Shown here one piece after another: positions 25,501-35,276 of a stretch of DNA of 64,000 bases. How positions within the stretch are numbered: the stretch's first letter is position 1; each line of letters starts with the position of its first letter. The notes beneath the pieces were generated by a model that was not told the DNA's origin, ran no database searches, and worked only from the letters and a program-made list of their open reading frames with translations. A program made the position numbers and the translations under genes. Origin of the DNA: Halichondria panicea (Eukaryota > Porifera > Demospongiae > Suberitida > Halichondriidae); contig NC_087378.1 of the NCBI RefSeq assembly GCF_963675165.1, positions 891,001 to 955,000 of the forward strand. Direction: 5' to 3'.

Positions 25501-25892
25501 TATTTCTGACTCTACTGGATCAAAATCAAGCTCCTTCTTTTTCTGTACAAAACGAACACTTTTCTTCATTGCATCATCAAAAGATTCCTCTCTCGACATA
25601 AAATAAGTATCGGCCATGCTGAACACTGGGTCTTCCACAACCAAATCAACTACAAATGAAAACGCCCAACATTTATTATGGAATGCTCCAACATAAGCTC
25701 TAGCATGCAGGGCTAGGGACCAGAGATATTATTTATACAGGCTGGCTTACAGAGCTGTTTCCTTCTCTCTGATAACATCTCTCCGGCATCAACAAAGGTA
25801 GTCAGCTCAGAGATGTTGAGAGAGCTTGCCTCCCTCTCCCGACGCAGCTCTTCCACCATGAATCTTTCTGTTTTGTTCTGTCTTGCAGCCAT
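22562..25892 (-). CDS. ACOX1: Peroxisomal acyl-CoA oxidase, copy A
   Basis: Intron-rich gene of the ACOX1 type. It starts at 25892 ([20 protein letters not shown]) and ends KPTKAKL, a PTS1-type peroxisomal import tripeptide. Family landmarks: [97 protein letters not shown] and the catalytic-Glu segment [19 protein letters not shown]. Length is close to the usual 660 aa. The enzyme uses FAD to oxidise acyl-CoA to trans-2-enoyl-CoA, making H2O2; it is the first step of peroxisomal beta-oxidation. The intron between YRQRARR and MVAIAS (about 23586-23392) holds a tRNA-Lys gene on the same strand; another intron holds a MITE absent from copy B. Confidence 0.95.
23413..23452 (-). pseudogene. Degenerate partial tRNA-Lys copy in ACOX A intron
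   Basis: The stretch CAATAAGAGACTTGAATCAT followed by TGACCCTCAGG is a damaged copy of the T-arm/variable half of the intact tRNA-Lys located 45 bp away. The anticodon stem and D arm are lost. Copy B has a longer version at the same place; copy C has none. Confidence 0.6.
23496..23568 (-). tRNA. tRNA-Lys(UUU), in ACOX A intron
   Basis: 73 nt. Acceptor 5' GCCCGGT pairs with ATTGGGC (two G-U pairs). D arm TAGCTCAGTTGGTAGAGC gives a good A box, anticodon stem-loop CAGACTTTTAATCTG has anticodon TTT, and the T arm AGGGTTCAAGTCCCT gives a good B box. No intron; CCA not encoded. A run of ten T on the coding strand (A run at 23479-23488) 8 nt downstream is a Pol III terminator. It lies in the sense orientation inside the ACOX A intron. 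Confidence 0.95.
24083..24257. mobile_element. MITE in ACOX A intron, absent from copy B
   Basis: Left end TATCGTATAGCGGGTTATTT, right end ACCTGCTATATAGTA; same CGTATAGCGGG family as 25999-26232. In copy B the homologous intron (about 27820-27840) reads straight through from CAATACTATT to GATGAGTACAG, so this is an insertion that came after the A/B duplication, or was lost cleanly from B. Confidence 0.65.
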
Positions 25893-25998
25893 TCTCCAGT
25901 GCAGTGCATGTACGTCTTCTTTAATATTTTGAGGTCAACACAGTCACCACGCCCCTTTTCAGTAGATCAATGACTATAATATCAGGAGTGAGTGCACT

Positions 25999-26232
25999 CG
26001 TATAGCGGGTATATTTTCGAGGGTATAAATTTTCGCGAATGGACCATTACAAAGGATTTCGCGGATTTTATTTTCTTGGTCTGAGTTCACCCTTTTGGCG
26101 CATGCGCACATCAACATGCAGCTGTACCTCCACACCGTTAGCAACACGCCTACTATTTATAAATTTTCGCGGTACAGGCTCAATCCGCGAAAACCGTGAA
26201 CATTTATACCCTCGAAATATACCCGCTATACG
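25999..26232. mobile_element. Foldback MITE between ACOX A and ACOX B
   Basis: 234 bp with long imperfect terminal inverted repeats: CGTATAGCGGGTATATTTTC at the left and GAAATATACCCGCTATACG at the right, followed inward by GAGGGTATAAATTTTCGCG and its partner. No ORF. It fills most of the spacer between the start of copy A and the end of copy B (25893-26293), and so lies in the upstream region of copy A. Confidence 0.75.
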
Positions 26233-26293
26233 GTATACTATGCACACACACACAACCATAGAAATAATAAAACATAATATGTGGGGCATGATA

Positions 26294-29200
26294 TTAGAGT
26301 TTAGACTTTGTTTGCTTCAACATTCCTTTTAGATACTTCTCATAAACATCGTGTACCTGTGATGGCAATAATTATAATCATACACTCAGTAGAAGAATTG
26401 ATGCATGTAGGTACCTTCTTCTTGTTTCTGGGTGCTCTCTGGGCCCACTTGTAGAGGTGTGTATAGACATCTCCATCATAGCGCCCGAGAGCAGAGTTGA
26501 GGATCTCGTCCGGGAAGTCAAAGGCATCTACAAGAGGCACAGCTTCCTTCCTCACCGTGCTCAACAGAGAGTACAGTTGGTCTCTGGCTAGAGCAGCTTG
26601 CTCACTGCTCATGTAGCCATCCTTCGATATGGTAATGGGTAAACACGAGAAAAAATAATTGTAGCAGCTTACAGTCATGAACTCTCCAGAATACTTGATG
26701 ATTCCAAACACACCATAGAGAGCACACAGTGCGTCCATCATGGCTCTGTTGCTGCCAGTCAAGTCACTGGACTGGACAGCACTGTAGAATGACTTCAGCA
26801 CAACATAGTGACAGTGGGCCTATGAAAAAATCATCGTGTACATCTCTAACCACACAATTAAACTATATACCATAACTACACTAGAGCTACAAATACAGAG
26901 CTCTCGAAACATTGGTATATTAAAGCTGTCACCAATTAAGGTTAACTAGCAAAACACACTAAATTGAAGGACAAGCCTCACTTTAAATGCATTACACTTA
27001 CATTTGAAGCAGTAATCCAGTCACAAGTGGACGAATTCCAAGCATCAGATTGAGATAAACCACTTTTCTTTCCTTCAGTAAGTCTTAAAGAAGCTATGGC
27101 TACCATCCTAGAGGGGAAAAAATGTAGGTTAGTTGATAAGGGACTTAAATCATTGACCCTTAGGGTCTAATGCTCTACCAACTGAGAAAATTATCGGCAG
27201 CGATTTAACAACGCAATTAAAAAAAAAAGGAAACCTGCCCGATAAGGGACTTGAACCCTTGACCCTCAGATTAAAAGTCTGATGCTCTACCAACTGAGCT
27301 AACCGGGCAGCTACACTAGCAACGCTACCTTCTGGCTCGCTGTCTGTATGCCTCCAGTAGGACGTGCGGATCAAAAAACTGTTGAGCAGTTCTCACAGGA
27401 GACCTCTTCTGAAGAGTGTAGTTAGAGGCAAGATAAGCCACATTGTCTGCCAGCCCAGAGGAAGGAAGCTTCTGAGAGTACAGCTTGTTCAAATATCTAA
27501 AAAGACAACAACGAGCATTTTAACACTACATTGATAATAATTATTATACCTGGCTGTTTGCAGGTAGAGTACTGTGTTTTCTCCCTCATATGTCATAGCT
27601 GGTGCATACTTCACAAATATGCTAGGTAGTCCACTAGCAAGAGAGTAGCCATGTCCACCACAGGCTAAACGACAGAGCTACGCATAGCAACAAAAATACA
27701 TAACGAATGCTAGCAACCTTGGAAAAATTAATACCTCTATGCCTTCACAACCAGAGTAACTGCAGAAAGCTTTCAAACCAGAGCTGGTGGCATGAAGCTG
27801 CAAATATGGGAGTATTAACAATACTATTCGATAAGAATGATGAGTACAGACCTCGGGAAGAGAATCAAAGTTGCCATCCATAATTTCCGACTGAATTTGA
27901 TAGTACGTTCGCATCATGTCGATACCACTTATGTTGAGTGCATAAGCTGTGGCTATGAGTGGCAGTAGCTTGAGTTGTTGGGTTTGATAATCCATCACCT
28001 GTACTTCAGGACCACTGCATTTTAGCAATTTAGAATAATTTTAGCCTTGTTGAACATTAGAACCAAAATGCACCCTTACCCGGTAGAAGACTCTCCCTGC
28101 CTGCGGACCACACTGTATCGAGTGGCAATGGTGACTGCTCTTGATAGTCCTTGCCCAGACAAGATGACAATGCTGGACCTGACACCCACCATGGTACCAT
28201 AGGCTGCCTTGGCAACCGGTGGCTTCACAAACGTCCCATCTGGAAGAACCTATAGAAACAGCACAATTAATTGTGTGTGCACCAGAAAAGTTTACTGTCT
28301 AACCTTTGAGTATTTCATGAACATTTGGTCTCGAGGAATGCGAACTTTGTCCATTCTCAAAAAACCATTGTCCATTCCAAAGTATCCATACTTGGGTCCA
28401 ATATCACCAACCTCAATTCCTATAGATTCGTACAGGTTTGTGACTATGTACGCTGGGAAAGTGCAATACCTGGTAGTGGAGTGTGGTCCTTCAAGCTCCT
28501 CAGCTGGACGATGAAGGTGTGGGGTCCACGGTCAACTCCCTTGATGATCAACCTTGCAGTGACTACAGCATGAGTGGCCGTGTGTCCCACTAGTAGTGGG
28601 ATAAGTCACAGTAACTATGATCACCTCACACTAGACACAACTCACATGTTCCAGGCCACCATTTTGTGGCAGTGAGAGTAGGAGAGTCCAAAACAAACTC
28701 CTGCCTTGAAGGGTCGTATGTAGCAATAGTTTCAAGCCCTCGAAGATAGGTGCCTAGGAAACAAACAACACATCACAATTAGTGTTAATAAAATCATTGA
28801 AACATACCATGTCCGAGCTCAGTCTGTGCATAAGCACCGATGATTTTGTAGTCCTTTGCCAAAGGGAGCCATTTCTCCTGTTGCTCAGGAGTACCTTGTC
28901 CCTGGGAGATTTGAAATAATTTTAAACCATCAAACATTCTAAGGAAGTGAACCAGCTAACCTTAATCGTAGGGATGAACATTCCCTGGTGTAAGGAAATA
29001 GGCAGCTCTTCTGTAATGGCTCTGGATTCATAAAAATCAACATACAATCATTAATCAAAATCCATATTAAACCATAGATTAAAGAGTTAGAGGGATAGGA
29101 AACGGTTGGTATCTCGAGTAACATCCGCGCTACGCTGCGGTTTAATCGAGGCCATCACAACAATATCTAATACACTCAGTGCATAATAAACTACAAGTAA

Positions 29201-30361
29201 CTGTGCTTAGTCCGTGCAACTCACTTATATTTCAAGGTCTATACCTATTGTAGTAGTCATAACCAGCACGCTTACACGTTATATGTTCCAATAGCTCTAA
29301 AACAGCCTTGGGAACATATAACTTTATTGGAAAGTCTCTTTTTACTGGGTGTGGTCAGTCATTAGCAAGTACCGTATATCTTATCGGACACTTCTAATTA
29401 CCCGGACACTCTTTTGGGCAATTTTCGTTGTTCTAATACAACGGACACTCCAGTACTTTAATATTACATTTGTTCTAAATATCCGGACAATACCTTGAAA
29501 AGTTGAGTTACCATTCATAGAGACGGCAAGTAAGACTTAGAGTGCAGCAGTTAGATAGCCTTTGAGTAGCTAGTTTTAGATAGCTAGTGCAACTATTCAG
29601 TCGTACCCTGTTCTATTAAACTTAGCTAGCTCGCATGCAGCTGCTTGCTTGTTCTAATTATTCCGGACACTTCGCATGCTCTATAAAAGTCTGTTCCAAT
29701 TATACCCGGACAATTTCCAAAATAATTATTTTTTGCTGTCCGATAAATTAGAAGATATACGGTACTACACGTGGCTCATGGACTAGGCGTGTTATAAATT
29801 GCTGAAAGAGATGATGTCTCGAGGAAACACAGCTTTGGGAGTTACCCGGAAAAAAAGTTGCTTAATAGCCTCGTAACGCGGATAATTTTCGAGGCTCCAC
29901 TGCAGATTCAATGTAAAATCATCACGTGCACCACTCCGTTTCCTATCCCTCTAACTCTTCAATCTATGATTAAACACACTTACTGTTTGAATATTTCTGA
30001 CTCTACTGGATCAAAATCAAGCTCCTTCTTTTTCTGTACAAAACGAACACTTTTCTTCATTGCATCATCAAAAGATTCCTCTCTCGACATAAAATAAGTA
30101 TCGGCCGTGCTGAACACTGGGTCTTCCACAACCAAATCAACTGCAAATAAAAATGCCAACAGTAAATTTTTAGCATGGAATGCTCCAACATTTATAAGAT
30201 TATAATCAGGCAGGCTTACAGAGCTGTTTCCTTCTCTCTGATAACATCTCTCCACCATCAACAAAGGTAGTCAGCTCAGAGACGTTAAGAGAGCTTGCCT
30301 CCCTCTCCCGACGCAGCTCTTCCACCATGAATCTTTCTGTTTTGTTCTGTCTTGCAGCCAT
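26294..30361 (-). CDS. ACOX1: Peroxisomal acyl-CoA oxidase, copy B
   Basis: Second tandem ACOX1-type gene, almost identical to copy A over most exons (for example [20 protein letters not shown] and [20 protein letters not shown] are shared) and with the same intron positions. It starts at 30361 and ends LKQTKSKL at 26294, a canonical SKL PTS1, whereas copies A and C end AKL. The FAD-linked oxidase role is as for copy A. It is longer than A in genomic span because an 896-bp transposon with a nested element sits in one of its 5' introns. The homologous intron near 27100-27320 holds a tRNA-Lys gene plus a degenerate second copy. No frame break was seen. Confidence 0.94.
27127..27187 (-). pseudogene. 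Degenerate tRNA-Lys copy in ACOX B intron
   Basis: Reads GATAAGGGACTTAAATCATT, then TGACCCTTAGGGTC, then TAATGCTCTACCAACTGAG. This preserves T-arm, variable region and D-arm remnants of the adjacent tRNA-Lys but lacks a proper anticodon arm and the 5' acceptor strand. It lies 48 bp from the intact gene, so it probably arose by local tandem duplication. Confidence 0.7.
27236..27308 (-). tRNA. tRNA-Lys(UUU), in ACOX B intron
   Basis: 73 nt; body identical by eye to the copy A tRNA apart from one acceptor base (GCCCGGT with ATCGGGC, which turns one G-U pair into G-C). Anticodon TTT, intact A and B boxes, and a ten-T terminator downstream on its strand (A run at 27219-27228). Confidence 0.95.
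29073..29968. mobile_element. Non-autonomous TIR DNA transposon in ACOX B intron, with 7-bp target duplication
   Basis: Terminal inverted repeats of about 34 bp start CATAGATTAAAGAGTTAGAG and, at the right end, CATAGATTGAAGAGTTAGAG on the other strand; both continue GGATAGGAAACGG. The element is flanked by ATTAAAC at 29066-29072 and again at 29969-29975, and the undisturbed site in copy A reads ATTAAACACACTTAC once. No transposase ORF. A 7-bp (or imperfect 8-bp) duplication with CA-starting ends fits hAT- or P-like families, but the superfamily is not resolved. It contains a second element at 29370-29764. Confidence 0.8.
29370..29764. mobile_element. Nested MITE with subterminal CCGGACA repeats
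   Basis: 395 bp inside the 29073-29968 element. Ends TACCGTATATCTT and AAGATATACGGTA are inverted copies. The interior carries at least five spaced copies of a motif like TTCTAATTATCCGGACA (near 29385, 29425, 29468, 29650 and 29690), as seen for subterminal transposase-binding repeats. No ORF. Confidence 0.7.
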
Positions 30362-30484
30362 TCTTCAGTACAGTACAGTGTAGTCTGCTTATTTAAAAAC
30401 CAAGAGGTCAACACAGACTAGTCACCACGCCCCTTCTTAGTAGGTAATGATATTCATTCAGGTATAAGAGGTATAACACACAAT

Positions 30485-30525
30485 AGGAGCCCATAAATAA
30501 GAGAATTTCTTATTTATGGGCTCCT
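30485..30525. repeat. Perfect hairpin between ACOX B and ACOX C
   Basis: An 18-bp perfect inverted repeat (AGGAGCCCATAAATAAGA and its complement) with a 5-nt loop, in the 220-bp spacer upstream of copy B and downstream of copy C. It may be a tiny transposon relic or a 3'-end structure; no family match is evident. Confidence 0.7.
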
Positions 30526-30581
30526 GATATTACTATGCACACACAACCATAGAAATAACAAAACATATGTGGGGCATGATA

Positions 30582-33570
30582 TTAGAGTTTAGCCTTTGTT
30601 TGCTTCAACATTCCTTTTAGATACTTCTCATAAACATCGTGTACCTGTGATGGCAATAATTATAATCATACACTCAGTAGAAGAATTGATATACGTACCT
30701 TCTTCTTGTTTCTGGGTGCTCTCTGGGCCCACTTGTAGAGGTGTGTATAGACATCTCCATCATAGCGCCCGAGAGCAGAGTTGAGAGTCTCATCTGGGAA
30801 GTCAAAGGCATCTACAAGAGGCACAGCTTCCTTCCTCACCGTGCTCAACAGAGAGTACAGTTGGTCTCTGGCTAGAGCAACTTGCTCACTGCTCATGTAG
30901 CCATCCTGTGATATGGAAATGGTGTAAGCACGAGAAAAAATAATTGTAGCAGCTTACAGTCATGAACTCCCCAGAATACTTGGTGATTCCAAACACACCA
31001 TAGAGAGCACACAGTGCGTCCATCATGGCTCTGTTGCTGCCAGTCAAGTCACTGGACTGGACAGCACTGTAGAATGACTTCAGCACAACATAGTGACAGT
31101 GGGCCTATGAAAAAATATCACAATAAAATGTTCATTCCAGGATAAAAATTACATTTGAAGCAGTGATCCAGTCACAAGTGGATGAACTCCAGGCATCAGA
31201 TTGAGATAAACCACTTCTCTTTCCATTCTCAAATCTTGTAACTGCTATGGCTACCATCCTAAAAATAAAAAAAAGAAAACCCGCCCGATAAGGGACTTGA
31301 ACCCTTGACCCTCAGATTAAAAGTCTGATGCTCTACCAACTGAGCTAACCAGGCAGCTACTCTAGCAACACTACCTTCTGGCTCGCTGTCTGTATGCCTC
31401 CAGTAGGACGTGTGGATCAAGAAACTGTTGAGCAGTTCTCACAGGAGACCTCTTCTGAAGAGTGTAGTTAGAGGCAAGATAAGCCACATTGTCTGCCAGC
31501 CCAGAGGAAGGAAGCTTCTGAGAGTACAGCTTGTTTAAGTATCTAAAAAGACAATAATGAGTGTATAACCAGCATTGATTAAAGTGAACAATACCTGGCT
31601 GTTTGCAGATAGAGTACTGTGTTTTCTCCCTCGTATGTCATAGCTGGTGCATATTGAACAAATATGTGAGGTATTCCACTAGCAAGAGAGTAGCCATGTC
31701 CACCACAGGCCAAACGACAGAGCTACACACAGACAGGCAAGATGTCAAACAGTTATGTACAAAAATGACAGGCATAAAAAATTATATACATACTGTACAA
31801 CTTTACTTCAACTTGACCACATACCTCTATTCCCTGAGCAGCAGCGAAGCTACAGAAAGCCTTCAAACCAGAACTGGTGGCATGAAGCTGTATAATGGTT
31901 GTGAATACACGTGTACGGTTAGATATCCAGAAATACACACCTCAGGTAGAGAGCTGAAATTTCCCTCCATGATTTCTGATTGAATTTGCATGTACATTCT
32001 CAGCATAAATTGACCAGTTGATATGAGTGCATAAGCTGTGGCTATGAGTGGCAGTAGCTTGTGCTGTTGGGTTTGATAATCCATCACCTGCACTTCAGGA
32101 CCACTGCATATTGATAGGGGATTAGTTTTGGAAGTTTACGTTTACCAGAGGATCCAAACGTATACTCTTACCCGGTAGAAGACTCTCCCTGCCTGCGGAC
32201 CACACTGTATCGAGTGGCAATGGTGACTGCTCTGGCTAGTCCTCTTCCACTGTAGATAACAATACCACATCTGATACCCACCATGGTACCATAGGCTGCC
32301 TTAGCTACCGGTGGCTTCACAAACGTCCCATCTGGAAGAACCTACATAAACAACACTAATTCAGTACCAAAGAATCTTATTGCCTAACCTTGGAATATTT
32401 CATGAGCATTTGGTCTCGTGGAATACGAATTTTGTCCATTCTCAAAAAACCATTGTCCATTCCAAAGTATCCATACTTGGGTCCAATATCACCAACCTCA
32501 ATTCCTAAGCGATGCTACACTGAATGTAGATTAATTTTATCGGAATTACATACCTGGTAGTGGAGTGTGGTCCTCCAAGCTCCTCAGCTGAACGATGAAG
32601 CTGTGGGGTCCACGGTCAACTCCCTTGATGATCAGCCTTGCCACTACCACAGTATGAGTGGCCGTGTGTCCCACTAGTAGTGGGATAAGTCACAGTAACT
32701 ATGATCACCTCACACTAGACACAATTACTCACATGATCCAGGCCACCATTTTGTGGCAGTGAGAGTAGGAGAGTCCAAAACAAACTCCTGCCTTGAAGGG
32801 TCGTATGTAGCAATAGTCTCAAGCCCTCGAAGATAGGTGCCTAGGAAACAAACAACTCATTACTGTTAATAATGTCATTGAAGCATACCATGTCCGAGCT
32901 CAGTCTGTGCATAAGCACCGATGATCTTGTAGTCTTTTGCTAAAGAGAGCCACTTTTCCTGTTGCTCAGGAGTACCTTGTCCCTGGATAGTTGGTATGAA
33001 GGCCTCAACATTTAATACGAATTGGGTGGCACCGGCTAACCTAGATGAGGAATAAATAAGACACAGTGATGACTAACCTGGAGGGTAGGGATGAACATAG
33101 ACTCATGCAAGGCAATCGGTAGGTCCTCTGTAATTGCGCTGGGTATAAATAGAGAAGGGTGCTGTTTAGATTGTCTATGCAATAGTTTTACGACTTACTC
33201 TTTGAAGACACGAGACTCAAAAGGATCCAAAGCAAGCTCTTTCTTTCTTTGGACATAGCGAACGCTTTTCTTCATCGAATCATCAAAAGATTCCTCCCTC
33301 GACATGAAGTATGAGTTAGCCATGCTGAACACAGGGTCTTCTATCACTTTTGGATCTGCACTCATAGATTTAATGGCAGTGATTTACTAACTACTATATT
33401 ATAGTCAAAGAAAAGTGGGTTTTAATAGCAGTGAGCTTACAAGTTCCTCTTCTCTTCTCTGAAAACATCTCTCCCCCATCAACAAAGGTAGTCAGCTCAG
33501 AGATGTTGAGAGAGCTTGCCTCCCTCTCCCGACGCAGCTCTTCCACCATGAATCGTTTTGCAGCAGCCAT
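30582..33570 (-). CDS. ACOX1: Peroxisomal acyl-CoA oxidase, copy C
   Basis: Third tandem ACOX1-type gene and the most diverged of the three. It starts at 33570 ([20 protein letters not shown]) without the QNKTE insertion of A and B, and ends LKQTKAKL, again a PTS1. Differences are clustered: the region around [20 protein letters not shown] and the intron sequences differ strongly from A/B, while several exons (WWSGT, FAD-domain and C-terminal exons) are almost identical, which suggests gene conversion. The catalytic Glu segment is on the exon near 31600 and the overall length matches copies A and B. It carries an intact tRNA-Lys in the same intron but no second degenerate copy. It faces the 33793 gene head-to-head. 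Confidence 0.93.
31282..31354 (-). tRNA. tRNA-Lys(UUU), in ACOX C intron
   Basis: 73 nt with anticodon TTT and intact A and B boxes. Compared with copies A and B it has GCCTGGT in the 5' acceptor strand, giving a T-G pair with ATCGGGC, and a G discriminator instead of A. Downstream T run on its strand (A run at 31267-31274). Probably functional, though the discriminator change could weaken charging. Confidence 0.9.
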
Positions 33571-33792
33571 TCTCTAGCTCTAGCTAGCTCTTTTGACTTC
33601 TTTGACAACAAAAGTACAAAACAGCTTGACCTCTGAGGCAACGCCCACCACATGATTATTTTAGCGAGGTCAGATGTCGTTGTCATGGATACATAATTAT
33701 AAACATGGTGGGCCTCATTAAAAAAATGTAAACATCCAGTCTTGAAGGGTGTGTGTAGATTCAGCTCAGGAAAAAGAATCACTGGGACAAGT
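33571..33792. promoter_or_regulatory. Divergent spacer, ACOX C / 228-aa protein gene
   Basis: 222 bp between divergent start codons. It contains TTGACCTCTGAGGCA at about 33629 and GAGGTCAGATG at about 33668, each with an AGGTCA-type half-site, and an ACGCCCACCAC GC-box-like run. AGGTCA also occurs just upstream of ACOX A (GAGGTCAACAC near 25932) and B (GAGGTCAACAC near 30404). Nuclear-receptor control is inferred only. Confidence 0.35.
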
Positions 33793-35164
33793 ATGACTGA
33801 AAGTGAGCCTCATGTAAGTATAAGGCATCTCTGTTTTTTCTAGGCTTCAAATTTTATAGAGCTAGCTACTATAATCTTTGCACACAGATTGGCAACGATG
33901 GGAGTGGTAGACTGTCCCAAACTCCTGATCACACTAAGACTCAGTCTATAACCAGACTCCCTGGAGGCTCAGCACTCCCCAGGAGCAGTCGAGGGTTCTC
34001 ACGAAAACTACAAGACATGATCAAAAAACAAAGAACAAGTATGTTGTCGCTCAGGGCCCACTAGCATTGTGGCTGTTGCAATTTTATTCACAGGTATAGA
34101 TAATGACCTTGTAACTAGTGATACCAAGGGAAAGTTTGAGCCACGAAATTGGAAACAACTGTCAGACAGGGAACTTTCCAAGCTGTCACTCATGGAAAGA
34201 AGCAGATATCTGGCAGTAAGTTCAATAGTTTAGCTACTGTAAGGACTGTGTCTTTACTGTTTGTTAATAGTATGAGCCTACACCAAAAGAGATGGTGGAA
34301 AAATGTCAAGAATCACGAAAAAGAGTTAGAGTAAATAGAGAAAGTGAGAGAGCGTAAGTTCTTTAGTTAGTGAGTATTCTATTTGTTATTGTATCTGTTA
34401 CAGATTGAGGCCATCTATTGGAGAGGCTATTGAGTATGAACGTAACAATGAACTCGTTGGGCAACTCAAGTAAGCGATCCAGATCCATGCATCCCTCGAT
34501 ACAACTGCCCCTCTTTACTTTTACAGATCTGCCGAAGCAAGGCAACGAATCAGATACTCAAGAATGCAGTACCAATGCTATAGGGTAAGTGAGTCATGCC
34601 ACTGGGCGTGAGAGTTTATGTTCATTGTTGAGCAGTTATTTGTAATTATAGTGCTAAGTTCGAATGCTTTCCTCGTAATGTTAGAATACATAGGATTGGT
34701 TGGTTGTGTTATTATAGTAAGGCTGTTAATATTTAATATTTAGGTATGACCACTGTTTAACTTTTGTAGGAGGAGGAGCTGGCTCACTTGATCTCCTCTC
34801 AACCGTCCGCCATTGAGGCTGTGAGGTTGCAGAGCTTCATTGCTCCAGTGACCAGTGGGAGACAAATGCCAGATACCCTCAACCAACATCAGGTTTGTAC
34901 TTCAACTATATAACTCGGGTTATACAGTAACCACAGCGCTATGAAATGTACCATCAAACCAGAGGAGGTAGGACACGCATCACATGACGTGTGCCTCAGT
35001 AATTAACAATCCAGGGCTATACTTATGTGCTGTACATGCAGTAATTATGCAATGCTCACTTATCACGGTCACCCTATAATATTATACCCTCACACACGCA
35101 GAGAATCAGATGTGAGACTATTCTGGAAGACGAGAAAGGACTTACAATAAACAGAACACAGTAG
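33793..35164 (+). CDS. Unrecognised 228-aa charged protein
   Basis: Eight exons (33793-33813, 33888-34038, 34094-34215, 34271-34353, 34404-34469, 34527-34584, 34770-34892, 35102-35164) sum to 229 codons with consistent phase, which supports a real gene. The protein is soluble, basic and probably helical, with no signal peptide. Most structured-looking parts: FEPRNWKQLSDRELSKLSLM, ERSRYLAYEPTPKEMVEKC, then LVGQLKSAEARQRIRYSRMQ and LISSQPSAIEAVRLQSFIAP. The C-terminal half looks like a coiled-coil or helical hairpin, as in several cilium- or microtubule-linked small proteins, but I cannot name a family. It lies between ACOX C (divergent) and GCLC (convergent). Confidence 0.7.
34962..35020. mobile_element. 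Fragment of a CAGAGGAGGT-ended foldback element
   Basis: CCAGAGGAGGTAGGACACGC and CGTGTGCCTCAGTAATTA match the left arm of the foldback at 48543-48677 (CCAGAGGAGGTATGACACGA, GTGCCTCTGATTTAGCAATT). Only one arm is present; intron of the 228-aa protein gene. Confidence 0.45.
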
Positions 35165-35276
35165 CTATTATCATGACAAGTCTTTCTTTGCTAATAGTAA
35201 CATCAATTACATGTATGTATTAATGTTTACTGCTTCGGTCCAGTACTTAAAAAAAGTTTTGCTAACGGAAATTGAA

